Below are positions 1 through 9,664 of a stretch of DNA of 64,000 nt, piece by piece. The stretch covers positions 62,001 through 126,000 of the forward strand of contig CAWBPA010000024.1 in assembly GCA_963790545.1 (NCBI GenBank). Reading direction: 5' to 3'. Source of the stretch: DATBJG01 sp963790545 (GTDB lineage: Bacteria > Acidobacteriota > Vicinamibacteria > Vicinamibacterales > JAMQPK01). How positions within the stretch are numbered: position 1 is the first letter of the stretch; each line of letters opens with the position of its first letter. A program made the position numbers and the translations under genes. The notes beneath the pieces were generated by a model that saw only the letters and a list, made by a program, of their open reading frames with translations, was not told where the DNA came from and did no database searches.

Positions 1-383
1 AGATTGGCCCCGCGCAACACACTGAAGCGAACGACGGCTTCCTGAGGGTCCGCGTCGCGATAGGAGAGCCGCTCGGCCCAGAGATCCTGGTCGTATCCCT
101 CCAACCGAGGCCGATCGTGGGCCAGCACCATCCGGAGCCGATACGCCCAGACGGTTTCAGAGTCGGCCAGGTGCTGCAGCACTTCATTCATCGACCACTT
201 ACCGGCAGTTTCCGGCTGGCTGAGCTGCTCGGTCGGGACTTCATCGAGCAGGCGCGCGAGCGTGGATGGCGTTTGGCGAAGTACATCCGTCGGGTCGCTG
301 TCGCCCAAAAGGCCGAGCACCGCCGCGACATACGCTTTCGCCTGCTCGCCAGCCGACGAAGCCGGGTTGGTGAATACGGACAT
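1..383 (-). CDS. DinB-like four-helix protein, 3' end outside window
   Basis: The first ~127 residues are visible; the C-terminus lies beyond the window edge. The segment WSMNEVLQHLADSE resembles the histidine-bearing helix of the DinB/YfiT family, metal-binding four-helix-bundle proteins thought to act as thiol transferases or in stress responses. The following RLSYRDADPQEAV is also typical of acidobacterial DinB-like proteins. The ATG was chosen because the protein opens as MSVFTNPASSAGEQ with no earlier in-frame start near it. The substrate cannot be inferred. The DNA just upstream is a short-repeat array shared with the end of the next gene. Confidence 0.7.
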   Translation of the reverse strand, partial: MSVFTNPASSAGEQAKAYVAAVLGLLGDSDPTDVLRQTPSTLARLLDEVPTEQLSQPETAGKWSMNEVLQHLADSETVWAYRLRMVLAHDRPRLEGYDQDLWAERLSYRDADPQEAVVRFSVLRGAN

Positions 384-398
384 GGGGATCTCCAAGTC

Positions 399-1058
399 TC
401 AAGGCTCAAGTCTGAAAGGCTCAGACAGCCGAGGCTCAGGTTGCGCCGTTATGATAGCCGACCCGGCGCCAACCTTCGGCAGGAAGCGGCCCGTTCGCGC
501 CATGTACGCTCGGTACTGGTCACCAAACCGTTCGAGCAACTTGGCTTCCTCGGTTTTCGTCCGGATCACCATCAGCAGGAACACCAATATGCCACCGAGC
601 AGCAGGAACCAGTTCGCGGCCGCCAGCGCATTCCCGATGACGGCCAGGAGGACTGCCACATAGAACGGATGGCGGACCCAGCGGTACGGACCGCTCACCA
701 CCAGTGTATGGTTCCGCCTCGTCACGACGGTGTCAGTCAGATTCTTTCCCAGGTTGCTGAACGCCCACACAATCAGCACCCCACCAATCACACCCATCCC
801 AACACCCATCCAGCGAACCCATACCGGCAATGCCAGTGACGACCAGTCCATCCAGGACGGGTCAATCAAGTAGGCAATGAGCCCGGCCATCGTTGCCAGA
901 CCGATTGGACGAAGCGTGAACAGGATGAACGGGCCCTCCTGCCATCGATCGAGCCTTTCACGCGTGGCCTGCGACCGGATCCGGTAGTAGAGCAAGACGG
1001 GAAACAGGATGACCGCGGCTGTCGTGAGGACGAGTCGGAATGTCTGGTCGGAGTTCAT
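399..1058 (-). CDS. Isoprenylcysteine carboxyl methyltransferase (ICMT)-family membrane protein
   Basis: A 219-residue integral membrane protein with about five hydrophobic segments. The C-terminal signature GPYRWVRHPFYVAVLL matches the conserved SAM-binding region of the ICMT/phospholipid methyltransferase superfamily, and ERFGDQYRAYMARTGRF is the usual helix after it. The methyl acceptor is unknown, since bacterial members modify lipids, small molecules or proteins. The ATG shares an ATGA overlap with the stop of the upstream acetyltransferase, suggesting coupled translation. The last ~15 residues (PEPRLSEPFRLEP) are encoded by an intergenic-type short repeat that has replaced the natural tail. 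Confidence 0.75.
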   Translation of the reverse strand: MNSDQTFRLVLTTAAVILFPVLLYYRIRSQATRERLDRWQEGPFILFTLRPIGLATMAGLIAYLIDPSWMDWSSLALPVWVRWMGVGMGVIGGVLIVWAFSNLGKNLTDTVVTRRNHTLVVSGPYRWVRHPFYVAVLLAVIGNALAAANWFLLLGGILVFLLMVIRTKTEEAKLLERFGDQYRAYMARTGRFLPKVGAGSAIITAQPEPRLSEPFRLEP

Positions 1059-1548
1059 GAAGGACGGATATCCCTCGTCAGATCGAGCTCCATGTACGTC
1101 ACGCTGGGAAGCGGGTTTGTGTAGTACCGGCTCGATCGAATGGAAACCGAGCGATCGATACAACTCCTGGGCGGTGTGCATGGAAGGAAGCGAATCGAGA
1201 ACTATCCGGTTGAACCCGAGCGCACGCGCCTTCTCGATGGCGGCCAAGGTCAAGCGGCGGCCGAGCTTCTGGCCGCGGGCTGCCGCACGCACGTACAACC
1301 GCTTCATTTCACAGACATCGTTCTCCAACGGGCGAAGGCCAACGCAGCCGATGAGAGCGGCTTCCTCACGTCGCGATGAGGAGACATCCCCGCGGGGGAC
1401 CGTACATCTCCGGCAGGTGCGCCAACTCGTGGGTAAAGTTCTGAAAGCACAGATCGACTGCAACGTCGGCCGCGTACTCTTCAAAGAGCGTCCGCGCCTC
1501 GTCAAAGTCCCTATCGGTGCGGGCCTCGACTATCTGGGCCGGCCCCAT
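1055..1548 (-). CDS. GNAT-family N-acetyltransferase (two frame breaks)
   Basis: Read with two single-base corrections this gives a 163-residue GNAT protein. It opens MGPAQIVEARTDRDFDEAR, has the acetyl-CoA loop RAAARGQKLGRRL in its centre, then ELYRSLGF, and ends with YYTNPLPSVTYMELDL, a tail typical of small GNAT enzymes. The frame changes near 1373, where an extra T follows GCGACG, and near 1137, where an extra G sits in GAGCCGGTAC. Each junction restores family-like sequence on both sides, so sequence error is more likely than decay. The substrate is unknown. It overlaps the methyltransferase gene by four bases. Confidence 0.75.
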
Positions 1549-1551
1549 ACA

Positions 1552-1962
1552 CTAGCGTGATGGATCCGATTCGACCTCAGGCATTGCACGCAACGACCGG
1601 GCAACGAGACCGATACCTGCGGCGAGCAGTCCGAGCATCATCAGGGTGTCGAAGAGCGAGGTCGGCTGGAAGTAGATGTGTAGATTGGCCACGATTCCCA
1701 CAATGATGATGAGAGCTCCTGCCGCGGTGAGCAACCAGCCCGGCACGGAACGACCGTTGTAGAAGAGCATGCCAATGCCAATCAGCAGGGGGAACAGCGA
1801 AAGCCCGAACGCGTTGTAGCCGTAAAAGTGCCAGCCGCCGCTGACCACACTAACGCGCGCGAGCAGCAGGTAGCCACCCGCAATGACCATCGCGGCACCG
1901 GCAAAGAACATCCCGACGCCGCCGCTGGTCCCGCCCGCGCCTTTCATGAGAGACGGGCTCAT
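1552..1962 (-). CDS. Small multi-pass membrane protein of unknown function
   Basis: A 136-residue protein with about four hydrophobic helices (FFAGAAMVIAGGYLLLA, ALIIIVGIVANLHIYF, TLMMLGLLAAGIGLVA). I do not recognise the family. It begins at an ATG overlapping the guaB stop codon in an ATGA arrangement, so it is probably translated by re-initiation after guaB and shares its transcript. The C-terminus is short and charged (PEVESDPSR). Nothing links it to purine synthesis beyond position. Confidence 0.6.
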   Translation of the reverse strand: MSPSLMKGAGGTSGGVGMFFAGAAMVIAGGYLLLARVSVVSGGWHFYGYNAFGLSLFPLLIGIGMLFYNGRSVPGWLLTAAGALIIIVGIVANLHIYFQPTSLFDTLMMLGLLAAGIGLVARSLRAMPEVESDPSR

Positions 1963-3491
1963 TCCGACCGATAGTTCGGCGCTTCCTTCGTGATTGCCAC
2001 GTCGTGGACGTGGCTCTCGCGGGCGCCTGCCTGCGTAATCCTGATGAGCCGCGCGTCCTTGTGCAACATGGGGATCGTCGCGCATCCGCAATACCCCATT
2101 CCGGCCCGGAGCCCCCCAACGAGCTGGTAGATCATGGCGGCCACGCTGCCTTTGTGGGCGACTCGCCCCTCGATGCCCTCTGGCACGAGCTTCTCACCTT
2201 CGGTGGATCCACTTTCAAGATCGAAGTCGTCCTGGAAATACCGGTCGCGGCTGCCGCGCCGCATGGCACCAATGGATCCCATGCCCCGATAGTCTTTGAA
2301 ACTGCGGCCCTGGTAGAGAATCAGCTCGCCGGGGCTCTCGTCGGTGCCGGCAAACAGGTTGCCAATCATGACGGAACTGGCGCCCACGGCTATGGCTTTG
2401 GTGATATCCCCGGAGAACCGGATGCCACCGTCAGCGATAACGGGCACGTTGTGCCGACCGGCCGCCCGCGCGCAATCGAGCACCGCCGTCACCATGGGCA
2501 CCCCAATCCCGGCAATGACGCGGGTGGTGCAGATGGACCCTGCACCAATGCCGACCTTGACGGCATCGACCCCCAGGTCGATGAGCGCCTCGGTGGCTTC
2601 GGCCGTCGCCACGTTGCCCGCGACCAATTCCACGTTCGGATGCGCCGCTCGCACGCGCTTCACCATGTCGAGCACGTTCTGGGAGTGTCCGTGGGCCGTG
2701 TCGACCACGACCACGTCAACGCCGGCTGCCACAATCGCGGCCGCCCGCTCGAGCGTGTCGCGGGCCACACCCACTGCCGCCCCTACGCGCAGGCGCCCGA
2801 GGGCGTCCTTGCACGCGTTGGGGTACTTGATCATTTTCTGGATGTCTTTGACGGTGATCAGGCCCTTCAGCATGAACTGGTTGTCGACGACCAGCAGCTT
2901 TTCGACCTTGTGACGATGGAGAATCTCGCGCGCCTGATCGAGCGTGGTCCCAACCGCGACGGTGATGAGGTTTTCGCGCGTCATCACTTCCGAGATCTGT
3001 CGGTTGACGTTCGTCTCGAACCGGAGGTCGCGATTGGTGAGGATCCCGACGAGCCGGCCTTCCTTCTGGCCATCTTCCGTGATGGGCACCCCAGAAATGC
3101 TGTAGTGCTTCATCATGTCGAGCGCTTCGTAGATGCGGTGCTGCGGCGACAGCGTGATCGGGTTGACGATCATCCCGCTTTCCGAACGCTTGACCCGATC
3201 GACCTCGACGGCTTGTTCTTCGATTGAGAGATTCTTGTGAATCACTCCCAACCCCCCGTGCTGCGCCATTGCAATGGCCAGACGGGATTCCGTGACGGTG
3301 TCCATCGCGGCGCTGACGAGCGGGACGTTGAGCCGGATGTTGCGGGTCAGACGCGTGCCGACATCCACGGCATTCGGCACCACCTTCGAGTGCCGCGGCA
3401 CCAGCAGGACGTCGTCAAATGTCAGCGCCGTGGCCAGCTCGACCGCCGTCTCGAGGGCTCCCAGCTGCAGGACGGGTGATTGTGGAGTCAT
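1959..3491 (-). CDS. guaB: Inosine-5'-monophosphate dehydrogenase
   Basis: Converts IMP to XMP with NAD+, the committed step of guanine nucleotide synthesis, in the cytoplasm. The 510-residue length is normal. The N-terminal barrel segment (LTFDDVLLVP) is followed by a pair of CBS domains (about residues 112-225), then the catalytic loop GIGAGSICTTR with nucleophile Cys320, and later the IMP-binding GGIRFSGDITKA and the mobile flap region. The frame is intact. A small membrane gene overlaps its 3' end. Upstream are a GC hairpin and a short-repeat array separating it from secA. Confidence 0.97.
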   Translation of the reverse strand: MTPQSPVLQLGALETAVELATALTFDDVLLVPRHSKVVPNAVDVGTRLTRNIRLNVPLVSAAMDTVTESRLAIAMAQHGGLGVIHKNLSIEEQAVEVDRVKRSESGMIVNPITLSPQHRIYEALDMMKHYSISGVPITEDGQKEGRLVGILTNRDLRFETNVNRQISEVMTRENLITVAVGTTLDQAREILHRHKVEKLLVVDNQFMLKGLITVKDIQKMIKYPNACKDALGRLRVGAAVGVARDTLERAAAIVAAGVDVVVVDTAHGHSQNVLDMVKRVRAAHPNVELVAGNVATAEATEALIDLGVDAVKVGIGAGSICTTRVIAGIGVPMVTAVLDCARAAGRHNVPVIADGGIRFSGDITKAIAVGASSVMIGNLFAGTDESPGELILYQGRSFKDYRGMGSIGAMRRGSRDRYFQDDFDLESGSTEGEKLVPEGIEGRVAHKGSVAAMIYQLVGGLRAGMGYCGCATIPMLHKDARLIRITQAGARESHVHDVAITKEAPNYRSE

Positions 3492-3513
3492 GAGAGAACC
3501 TCAAGAACGTTTC

Positions 3514-3533
3514 GGCGGGTCGAAAGACCCGCC
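3514..3533. repeat. GGCGGGTC-GACCCGCC hairpin followed by CTACA
   Basis: A perfect inverted repeat, GGCGGGTC with a 4-base loop and GACCCGCC, followed by TCTACA. The same GTAG/CTACA-flanked hairpin design recurs near 25.3, 40.9, 42.4 and 51.0 kb. It resembles REP-type extragenic palindromes and could also act as a transcription end point between secA and guaB. Confidence 0.6.
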
Positions 3534-3540
3534 TCTACAA

Positions 3541-3575
3541 GAGACTTTCAGACTTCAGACTTCAGACTTCTGATC
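3541..3575. repeat. Heptamer array (TTCAGAC)n
   Basis: About four consecutive 7-bp units of TTCAGAC/TTCAGACTT type lie between secA and guaB. The same word family occurs at 0.4, 17.8, 21.5 and 51.1 kb. No coding or promoter function is visible. Confidence 0.7.
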
Positions 3576-3578
3576 TTT

Positions 3579-6518
3579 CTATGTCGCTCCGTGACACTTC
3601 TTGTACTTCTTGCCGCTGCCGCATGGACACGGATCGTTGCGGCCCACTTTGGGTTCTTCGCGCCGCACGGTCCGGACATCTGCATCGTCACCGCCGACAC
3701 GGGCGGGGTTTCGCGATGTGGCCGTCGCCGTCGATCCCGCTGAGGCCACCCGCCCGTGCCCCTGCAAAAGCCGGCACGGCTTCCTCGCCGCTATTCAGGA
3801 CGAGCGGCGCCCGCGGGCGCTGGGCAGGTCGTGCCGCGGCCGGGCGCGCGGAAGCCGCCCGCTCTTCGGGACTGACCGGCCTGATCGACCACAGATAGCG
3901 CACCATCTCCTCATCGATCCGCGACTTCATGTCCTGGAACAGATCGAAGCTCTCTTTCTTGTACTCGACCAGCGGATCGCGCTGCCCGTACCCGCGCAGG
4001 CCAATGCCTTCTTTCAAGTGATCCAGGCTGTAGAGGTGATCCTTCCACTGCTGATCGACAATCTGCAGCATGACATCGCGCTCGATGCGTCCGAGGAGCT
4101 CACGCCCGACGAGCTGTTCCTTCTGCTCGTATTTCGAGACGATCCGCGCCCACAGCGCATCGCGAATCTCATCGGCGCTCTTGTCACCAAAGTCAATGGC
4201 GGCGATAGTCAGCGCCGTCGAGGGTAAAGAGACGCGCGACCTCGAGCTTGAGCGCCTCGAGATCCCATTCCTCGACGTCCATCTCGCGGCCGCAGTAGGT
4301 CTCCATGGTCGCATCGAAGAGATCCTCGGCCAACGCCATCAAATACTCGCGGGTACCCAGCTCCTCGTCTTCGGTGTACTGAATCTTGCCGTCGAGCAGC
4401 TCACGGCGGAGCGTGTACACGCTCTCCCGCTGCTTGTTCATCACGTCGTCGTATTCGAGGAGGTGTTTGCGGACTGAGAAGTTCTGGGCCTCCACCTGAC
4501 GTTGCGCCCGCTCGATGGCCTTGGTGACCATGCCGTGCTCGATGGGCACGCCCTCTTCCATGCCCAGTTTCTGCATCAGGCCGGAAATGCGATCCGACCC
4601 GAAAATGCGCATCAAATCATCTTCGAGGGACAGATAGAACCGCGAAGACCCCGGGTCGCCCTGGCGTCCCGCGCGACCTCGCAGCTGATTGTCGATCCGG
4701 CGGGCTTCGTGGCGCTCGGTGCCGACGATGTGAAGGCCGTCGAGCCCGACAACCTCGTCGTGTTCGGCGTCGGTCTGGTGCCTGAAGTGCTGGAATACCC
4801 GATCCCAGTCGCTCCGCGGCGCCCGATAGAAACTGTCCAGGTGATGGAAATAGACGTACTGCTCGTCGTCGACGAAGCGTTCCTCGCCCTTCGGCAACCG
4901 TTCCGCCACTTGTTCGGCGAGCAGTTGCTGCCGAGCCATGAATTCGGGGTTGCCGCCAAGGAGGATGTCGGTTCCGCGGCCCGCCATGTTGGTGGCAATC
5001 GTGACGGTGCCTCTCCGGCCGGCCTGCGCGACGATTTCGGCTTCCTGCGCGTGATACTTGGCGTTGAGGACCACGTGCTTGATGCCGCCATGCTTCTTGA
5101 GCATGCTCGACAGGCGTTCCGACTTCTCAATTGAAATCGTGCCGACGAGCACCGGCCGCCCCATCTGCTGCTTCTCGGCAATGTCTGTGACAATCGCGTC
5201 GTACTTCTCGCGGGCGGTCCGGTAGATGAGGTCTGGCTCCTCGACGCGACGGAGCGGCCGGTTCGGCGGAATCACCACGACATCGAGGTTGTAGATCTTG
5301 GCAAACTCCGCGGCCTCGGTGTCCGCCGTCCCCGTCATGCCTGACAGCTTCTTGTACTTCCGGAAGTAGTTCTGGAACGTGATGGTCGCGAGCGTCTGGT
5401 TCTCACGCTCGATCTTGACCTTTTCCTTGGCCTCGACGGCCTGATGCAGCCCGTCGCTCCACCGCCGGCCGGGCATCAGGCGCCCGGTGAACTCGTCAAC
5501 GATGACGACCTGGCCGTCCTTGATCATGTAGTCGACGTCACGCTTGTACAGCGTGTGGGCGCGCAACGCCTGGTCGACGTGATGCTTGATGTGCGCGTTC
5601 TCGAGGTCGTAGATGTGTCCGCCATTGAGGCGGTGAACGAGCAGCTTCTCCGCCTTGACGGTGCCGCTCTCGGTGAGGTTGACGGTCTTGTGCTTCTCGT
5701 CGACCAGATAATCGCCGGTCTTTTCAAGCTCTTCGCGCTCTTCGGCTTTGGCGTCGCCGCGGGTGACGGCTCCCGGCGTCAATCGGGGAATGATGCGGTC
5801 GACTTCGTAATAGAGATCGGTCGATTCGTCGGCCGGTCCCGAAATAATCAGCGGGGTTCGCGCCTCGTCAATGAGGATGCTGTCCACCTCGTCCACGATG
5901 GCAAACGAGTGCCCCCGCTGGACGAACTGGGCCAGCTCGAATTTCATGTTGTCGCGCAGGTAGTCGAACCCGAACTCGTTGTTGGTTCCGTAGGTGATGT
6001 CGCAGCCATACGCGACCTGCCGCTCCGCGTCCACGAGTTCGTGCTGGATCACCCCGACCGACATACCCAGGAACCGGTAGATGCGCCCCATCCATTCGGA
6101 GTCGCGGCGCGCCAGGTAGTCGTTGACGGTCACGACGTGCACACCCTTCCCGTCGAGGGCGTTGAGATACGCCGGAAGCGTCGCGACCAGCGTTTTGCCC
6201 TCGCCGGTCTTCATCTCGGCGATCTTCCCGCGGTGCAGCATGATGCCGCCCACGAGCTGCACGTCGAAATGGCGCATGTTGACCGTGCGCCGGCCCGCTT
6301 CGCGCACCACGGCAAACGCTTCGGGCAGGACATCGTCCAGCGTGGCTCCCTGGGCAAGGCGAGCACGGAACTCCGCGGTTTTCGCCCGGAGTTGGTCGTC
6401 CGACAGGGGCTGAATCTGGCCTTCGAGGGCGGTGATCTACCGCGACCAGCGGGTAGACGCGCTTGAGCTCCCGCTCGTTCTGTGTGCCTATGACCTTCGC
6501 GAGGAGAGTCCCCAGCAT
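3579..6518 (-). CDS. secA: Protein translocase ATPase SecA (three frame breaks)
   Basis: The motor of the Sec pathway, driving unfolded preproteins through SecYEG. Reading across three single-base insertions gives about 978 residues, as expected. It starts MLGTLLAKVIGTQNERELKR, has the Walker A motif MKTGEGKT near residue 105, DEVDSILIDEAR, the helicase motif GRAGRQGDPGSSRFYLSLED, and ends in the zinc-binding SEC-C tail CPCGSGKKYKKCH. Frame changes occur near 6434 (extra T in GCGGTAGATC), near 4207 (extra T in GACTATCGCC) and between about 3710 and 3770. SecA is essential, so these are very probably sequence errors. The M23 peptidase gene lies upstream on the same strand. Confidence 0.95.
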
Positions 6519-6612
6519 GTAGGTGAGAGCAAATCTTCAGCGGATATTCAGACGATTATACCGGCCCTTACCGGAATCCGTCAAGGAACCGGGAACGCCA
6601 ATCTGACCGTAT

Positions 6613-7533
6613 CTACAACGTCGGCTTTGAGAAGAGCAGCTGCAGGGGGTTGAGAATCCGGCCGTTGACCGTGACTTCGTAGTGCAGGTGGGATCCGGTC
6701 GCGCGGCCGGTTGCGCCAACAAAGGCGATAAGTTCACCCTTCTTGACCTTCTGTCCAGGTTGGGCCACAAAGCTCGACAGATGGCCGTAGCGCGTCATGA
6801 TGCCAAAACCGTGCTTGATGACCAGAAGATTTCCGTAGTTGCCAACGAGGCCGACCGACTCGACGGTCCCATCCGCAGTGGCGTAAACGGGGCGTCCCTT
6901 GTCGGCCGAGATGTCCAGACCCGAATGGAAGTCAGGACGACCGTTGAACGGATCGCGTCGCATGCCATAGCTGCCGGACAGCCACCCATGAGTCGGCCAG
7001 ATGCTTGGTGTCGCGGCGGCGAGCGCCTCCCGTTTGTCGACATCCTTCTTCACGACCGTCAAATTACTCTCGAGGCCCTTCAACAGATCGCGGAGCATCC
7101 CGAAGGTGTCTTCCGGTGATCCAAAGGAGGGTGCGAACAGCGCCGATGGCCGCATGATGGCCGGCGGTGTGCCTCCACCAACCGCGCGTTCTTTCACGGA
7201 AGGAGGCAGACGGTCCATGGCTTTGGCGGCAGACGGATCAATTTGAGAACGCGCACCCAGATCGTCCACGGCAGCCTGCAACGCCTGGATCTGCGAAGTG
7301 AGCGCTTCGGTCGCCGCACGATAGCTCGTGTTTTCGACTTCCAGCGAAGCCGTGCGCGTACAAAGCGTCGCGATCTCGTAGAGCGCGCTCCATCGAGCAC
7401 CGAGCCCCATGAGCACCGGCAGCGACAACGTGATTCCGAGCGTGTAGACCGCGACGCGCAGACCAATGGTCAGCCGGCGGACCACACCCGTCCCACGATT
7501 AGCGATTACAATTGTGTAACGTGTTCGCGCCAT
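6613..7533 (-). CDS. M23 (LytM-type) peptidase with N-terminal membrane anchor
   Basis: A 306-residue cell-wall endopeptidase. One membrane segment (about residues 22-45) is followed by a coiled coil of about 60 residues and a C-terminal LytM domain whose zinc ligands are visible: His203 and Asp207 in FHSGLDI, and His284 in HLHYE, with His251 (RYGHLSSF) also in the site. Such proteins cut peptide crosslinks in peptidoglycan or activate amidases from the periplasmic face. The coiled coil plus intact zinc site resembles NlpD/EnvC/MepM-like layouts. It lies just upstream of secA on the same strand, with a short-repeat-free gap. Confidence 0.9.
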   Translation of the reverse strand: MARTRYTIVIANRGTGVVRRLTIGLRVAVYTLGITLSLPVLMGLGARWSALYEIATLCTRTASLEVENTSYRAATEALTSQIQALQAAVDDLGARSQIDPSAAKAMDRLPPSVKERAVGGGTPPAIMRPSALFAPSFGSPEDTFGMLRDLLKGLESNLTVVKKDVDKREALAAATPSIWPTHGWLSGSYGMRRDPFNGRPDFHSGLDISADKGRPVYATADGTVESVGLVGNYGNLLVIKHGFGIMTRYGHLSSFVAQPGQKVKKGELIAFVGATGRATGSHLHYEVTVNGRILNPLQLLFSKPTL

Positions 7534-7645
7534 TTACACGGGCAGAGGAATCTACCATAGGGTCTATCGGCCTGGGAACCCCCAGGAACACCTTATAGAG
7601 AACAGAAGGCGAACATCCTGACGGGTGACAATGCCGGCCAGAATC

Positions 7646-7798
7646 CTATTTATCCCCTTCCATTGGCCAGCTCTGCTGCGCAACCACGTAGCCGAACACC
7701 GCCGACAATCCGGCAACACCCACGAACGGGTTCAACACGTACAGGGCAAGCAGGACGACGACCGCAAGAACCCGAGTGCCAAGTTCGACTGAAATCAC
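7646..7798 (-). CDS. 50-residue membrane protein
   Basis: A short gene starting at GTG with a strong ribosome site (GGAGG, five bases upstream). The product reads VISVELGTRVLAVVVLLALY and continues with a second hydrophobic stretch (FVGVAGLSAVFGYVVA), ending QQSWPMEGDK. Two closely spaced helices form a probable hairpin in the inner membrane. I do not recognise a family. The good Shine-Dalgarno sequence and coherent hydrophobic pattern argue for a real gene. Confidence 0.5.
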   Translation of the reverse strand: MISVELGTRVLAVVVLLALYVLNPFVGVAGLSAVFGYVVAQQSWPMEGDK

Positions 7799-8118
7799 GA
7801 TGCCTCCAGTCTGTGATGGATGGGGGAGCCGCCCCCTGATTGAGCAATCCCGCTGCCAGGAGCGTGTCTTCCTGCTAAGCCTTTCGTGTCACAAGCTTTA
7901 TCAAAATCAATGGTTCGATCGACTCGCGACCGCGTGCTTCAACTTGGCACACACTCGCGCGTGACGATCGAGCCATGTCCTTGATTCGCAAATAGTTCCA
8001 CCGCGTTCTCAGTTTTGTTGTCGGGTGTGCTTTTGTGCAACCACAAAAAGACAGAATACAGAAGACAGAATCCCGAAGGCGGAGTGACGAAACTGTGAGA
8101 CTTCAAAGGTAGGGGCAC
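7799..8118. other. Intergenic region without a gene
   Basis: This divergent spacer holds a GC hairpin (GGGGGAGCCGCCCCC), a hairpin TTTTGTG-caac-CACAAAA, and a heptamer run of AGACAGAATACAGAAGACAG type. The TTCTGTC word reappears, inverted, between tolQ and tolR near 57.4 kb. The promoters of the 50-residue protein and the DUF167 gene must lie here, but no convincing -35/-10 pair stood out. Confidence 0.5.
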
Positions 8119-8418
8119 GTGCTCGAGTCGACGGATGATGGTGTGCTCCTGACCGTACGTGTGATTCCACGCGCTCGCAGAGCCGGGCTTGCAGGCACGC
8201 GCGACAATGCACTCCTGGTGCGGCTCACAGCGCCGCCAGTTGACGGGGCGGCGAATGCCGAACTGATCGAAGTTCTGGCCAGGGCGTTTGGTACCTCGAA
8301 GAGGCACGTGACGATTACCGCCGGCGAGCGTTCTCGCACAAAGCGCGTGCGGCTTCAGGGAGTGAATGTCGAAACCGTCAGGTCGCAAATCTCCGCGTTC
8401 AACGCCGAAGGGGATTGA
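8119..8418 (+). CDS. DUF167 (YggU-family) protein
   Basis: A 99-residue protein of the DUF167/YggU family, small cytoplasmic proteins of unknown role often encoded near cell-division or YggT-like genes. Diagnostic segments are RVIPRARRAG, LLVRLTAPPVDGAANAELIE and GERSRTKRVRL. The start is GTG preceded by AGGTAGGGG. Its last ~14 codons are partly repeated 4.8 kb downstream beside comM, where they survive as a remnant, so the DUF167/comM neighbourhood appears to have been duplicated. Confidence 0.85.
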   Translation: MLESTDDGVLLTVRVIPRARRAGLAGTRDNALLVRLTAPPVDGAANAELIEVLARAFGTSKRHVTITAGERSRTKRVRLQGVNVETVRSQISAFNAEGD

Positions 8419-8536
8419 AACCCATCGTCGTTGCTAAAACCAAGAAGACACGAAGAAATGCTTGAAACCACGAAGAGACTATGAGCGGGCCGCGCGATTA
8501 AGCTCCTGAGGTGTTCGAAGCCAAAAGGAGGCTGTG

Positions 8537-9664
8537 ATGATCGCAACGACCCGCACGGAGATGAGTGTAAGCGAGCCGACGTTGTATGTGGCGTTCGAGT
8601 TGGGAAGAAAAGAGTGGAAGCTGGCAATGACGTCCGGATTCGGCATCCAGCCGTGGCTGCGGAGTGTGGCGAGCCGCGATTGGCGGGCCGTCGAGCGCGC
8701 GATCGCCCAGGGCTGCGCCCGGTTCGGCCTCTCCGGCGCCGCGCGCGTGGTGACGTGTTATGAAGCGGGCCGCGACGGATTTTGGATTCATCGAGCGCTG
8801 ACGGCGTTGGGGGTCCTGAATCGGGTGGTGGATTCGGCGAGTATCGAGGTCAATCGGCGCGCGCGGCGCGCCAAGACGGATCGCCTCGATGCGCTCAAGC
8901 TGGTGACGATGTTGGTACGCGTCTGTTGCGGCGAACAGCGGGTGTGGAGCGAGGTGCGGGTCCCGACGGTGGCGGCCGAAGCGGCGCGCCAGGTCAGTCG
9001 GGAGCGGACGGCGCTGACGCAGGACCAGACGCGGCTCGTCAATCAGATGCGCGGCTGGGTGGCGACGTGGGGGTCGGCTCTGCCTTCGCGTCGGCGTGGC
9101 GCCTGGTGGACGACCGTACGCGATTGGGCCGGTGCGGCGCTGCCCGTCGAAGTGCAAGCGCGGCTGGCGCGCGCCGAGGCGCGTCTGCAGAGGCTCGAGG
9201 GGCAAATCGCGGAGCTCGACGCCCAGCAGCAGGCCGCCGTGACGACGGCCCCGACGCTTGGTGCCCTGCGGCAATTGGTGCAGTTGAAGGGTGTCGCGAC
9301 GACCAGTGCCTCAGTGCTGCTCGATGAGGGCTTGGTCTGGCGGGAGTTCCGGAATCGGCGACAGATTGGCGGCCTGCTCGGGTTTGCCCCGACACCCTAC
9401 GACAGCGGGGAGTCGACCCGGGAGCAAGGGATCAGTCGCGCGGGCAATGCGCGACTCCAGACCATCAGTATTCAGCTCGCCTGGAATTGGGTGCGGTGGC
9501 AACCGCAGAGTGCACTGACGCGGTGGTATCGGGCGAATTTTGGGAAGGGCAAACGCGCCCGCCGGATCGGGATCGTCGCGGTGGCCCGCAAGCTGGTGAT
9601 TGCGCTGTGGCGGTATGTGACGACCGGCGTTGTTCCCGAGGGCGCGATCGTGAAGGTCGCGTAG
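8537..9664 (+). CDS. IS110-family transposase/recombinase
   Basis: A complete 375-residue DEDD recombinase. The N-terminal RuvC-like domain shows acidic positions in YVAFELGRKEW (Glu where most members have Asp), CYEAGRDGFW and AKTDRLDALKL. The C-terminal Tnp_20 domain carries the serine motif GISRAGNARLQ. Members of this family use a bridge RNA made from the element's non-coding end to pair donor and target DNA. The ATG was chosen because AAAAGGAGG ends five bases before it; a GTG directly upstream is too close. The frame is intact, so it may be active. Confidence 0.93.
   Translation: MIATTRTEMSVSEPTLYVAFELGRKEWKLAMTSGFGIQPWLRSVASRDWRAVERAIAQGCARFGLSGAARVVTCYEAGRDGFWIHRALTALGVLNRVVDSASIEVNRRARRAKTDRLDALKLVTMLVRVCCGEQRVWSEVRVPTVAAEAARQVSRERTALTQDQTRLVNQMRGWVATWGSALPSRRRGAWWTTVRDWAGAALPVEVQARLARAEARLQRLEGQIAELDAQQQAAVTTAPTLGALRQLVQLKGVATTSASVLLDEGLVWREFRNRRQIGGLLGFAPTPYDSGESTREQGISRAGNARLQTISIQLAWNWVRWQPQSALTRWYRANFGKGKRARRIGIVAVARKLVIALWRYVTTGVVPEGAIVKVA

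Noticed and set aside
5444..6466. 340-residue plus-strand open frame opposite secA
   Set aside because: Shadow of the GC-rich secA coding sequence; no family features. The same applies to long frames opposite guaB (2004-3227) and metK (41440-42321).
3579..6518. Programmed frameshifting as the reason for broken secA and other genes
   Set aside because: The sites share no slippery heptamer or downstream structure, and many unrelated genes are affected.
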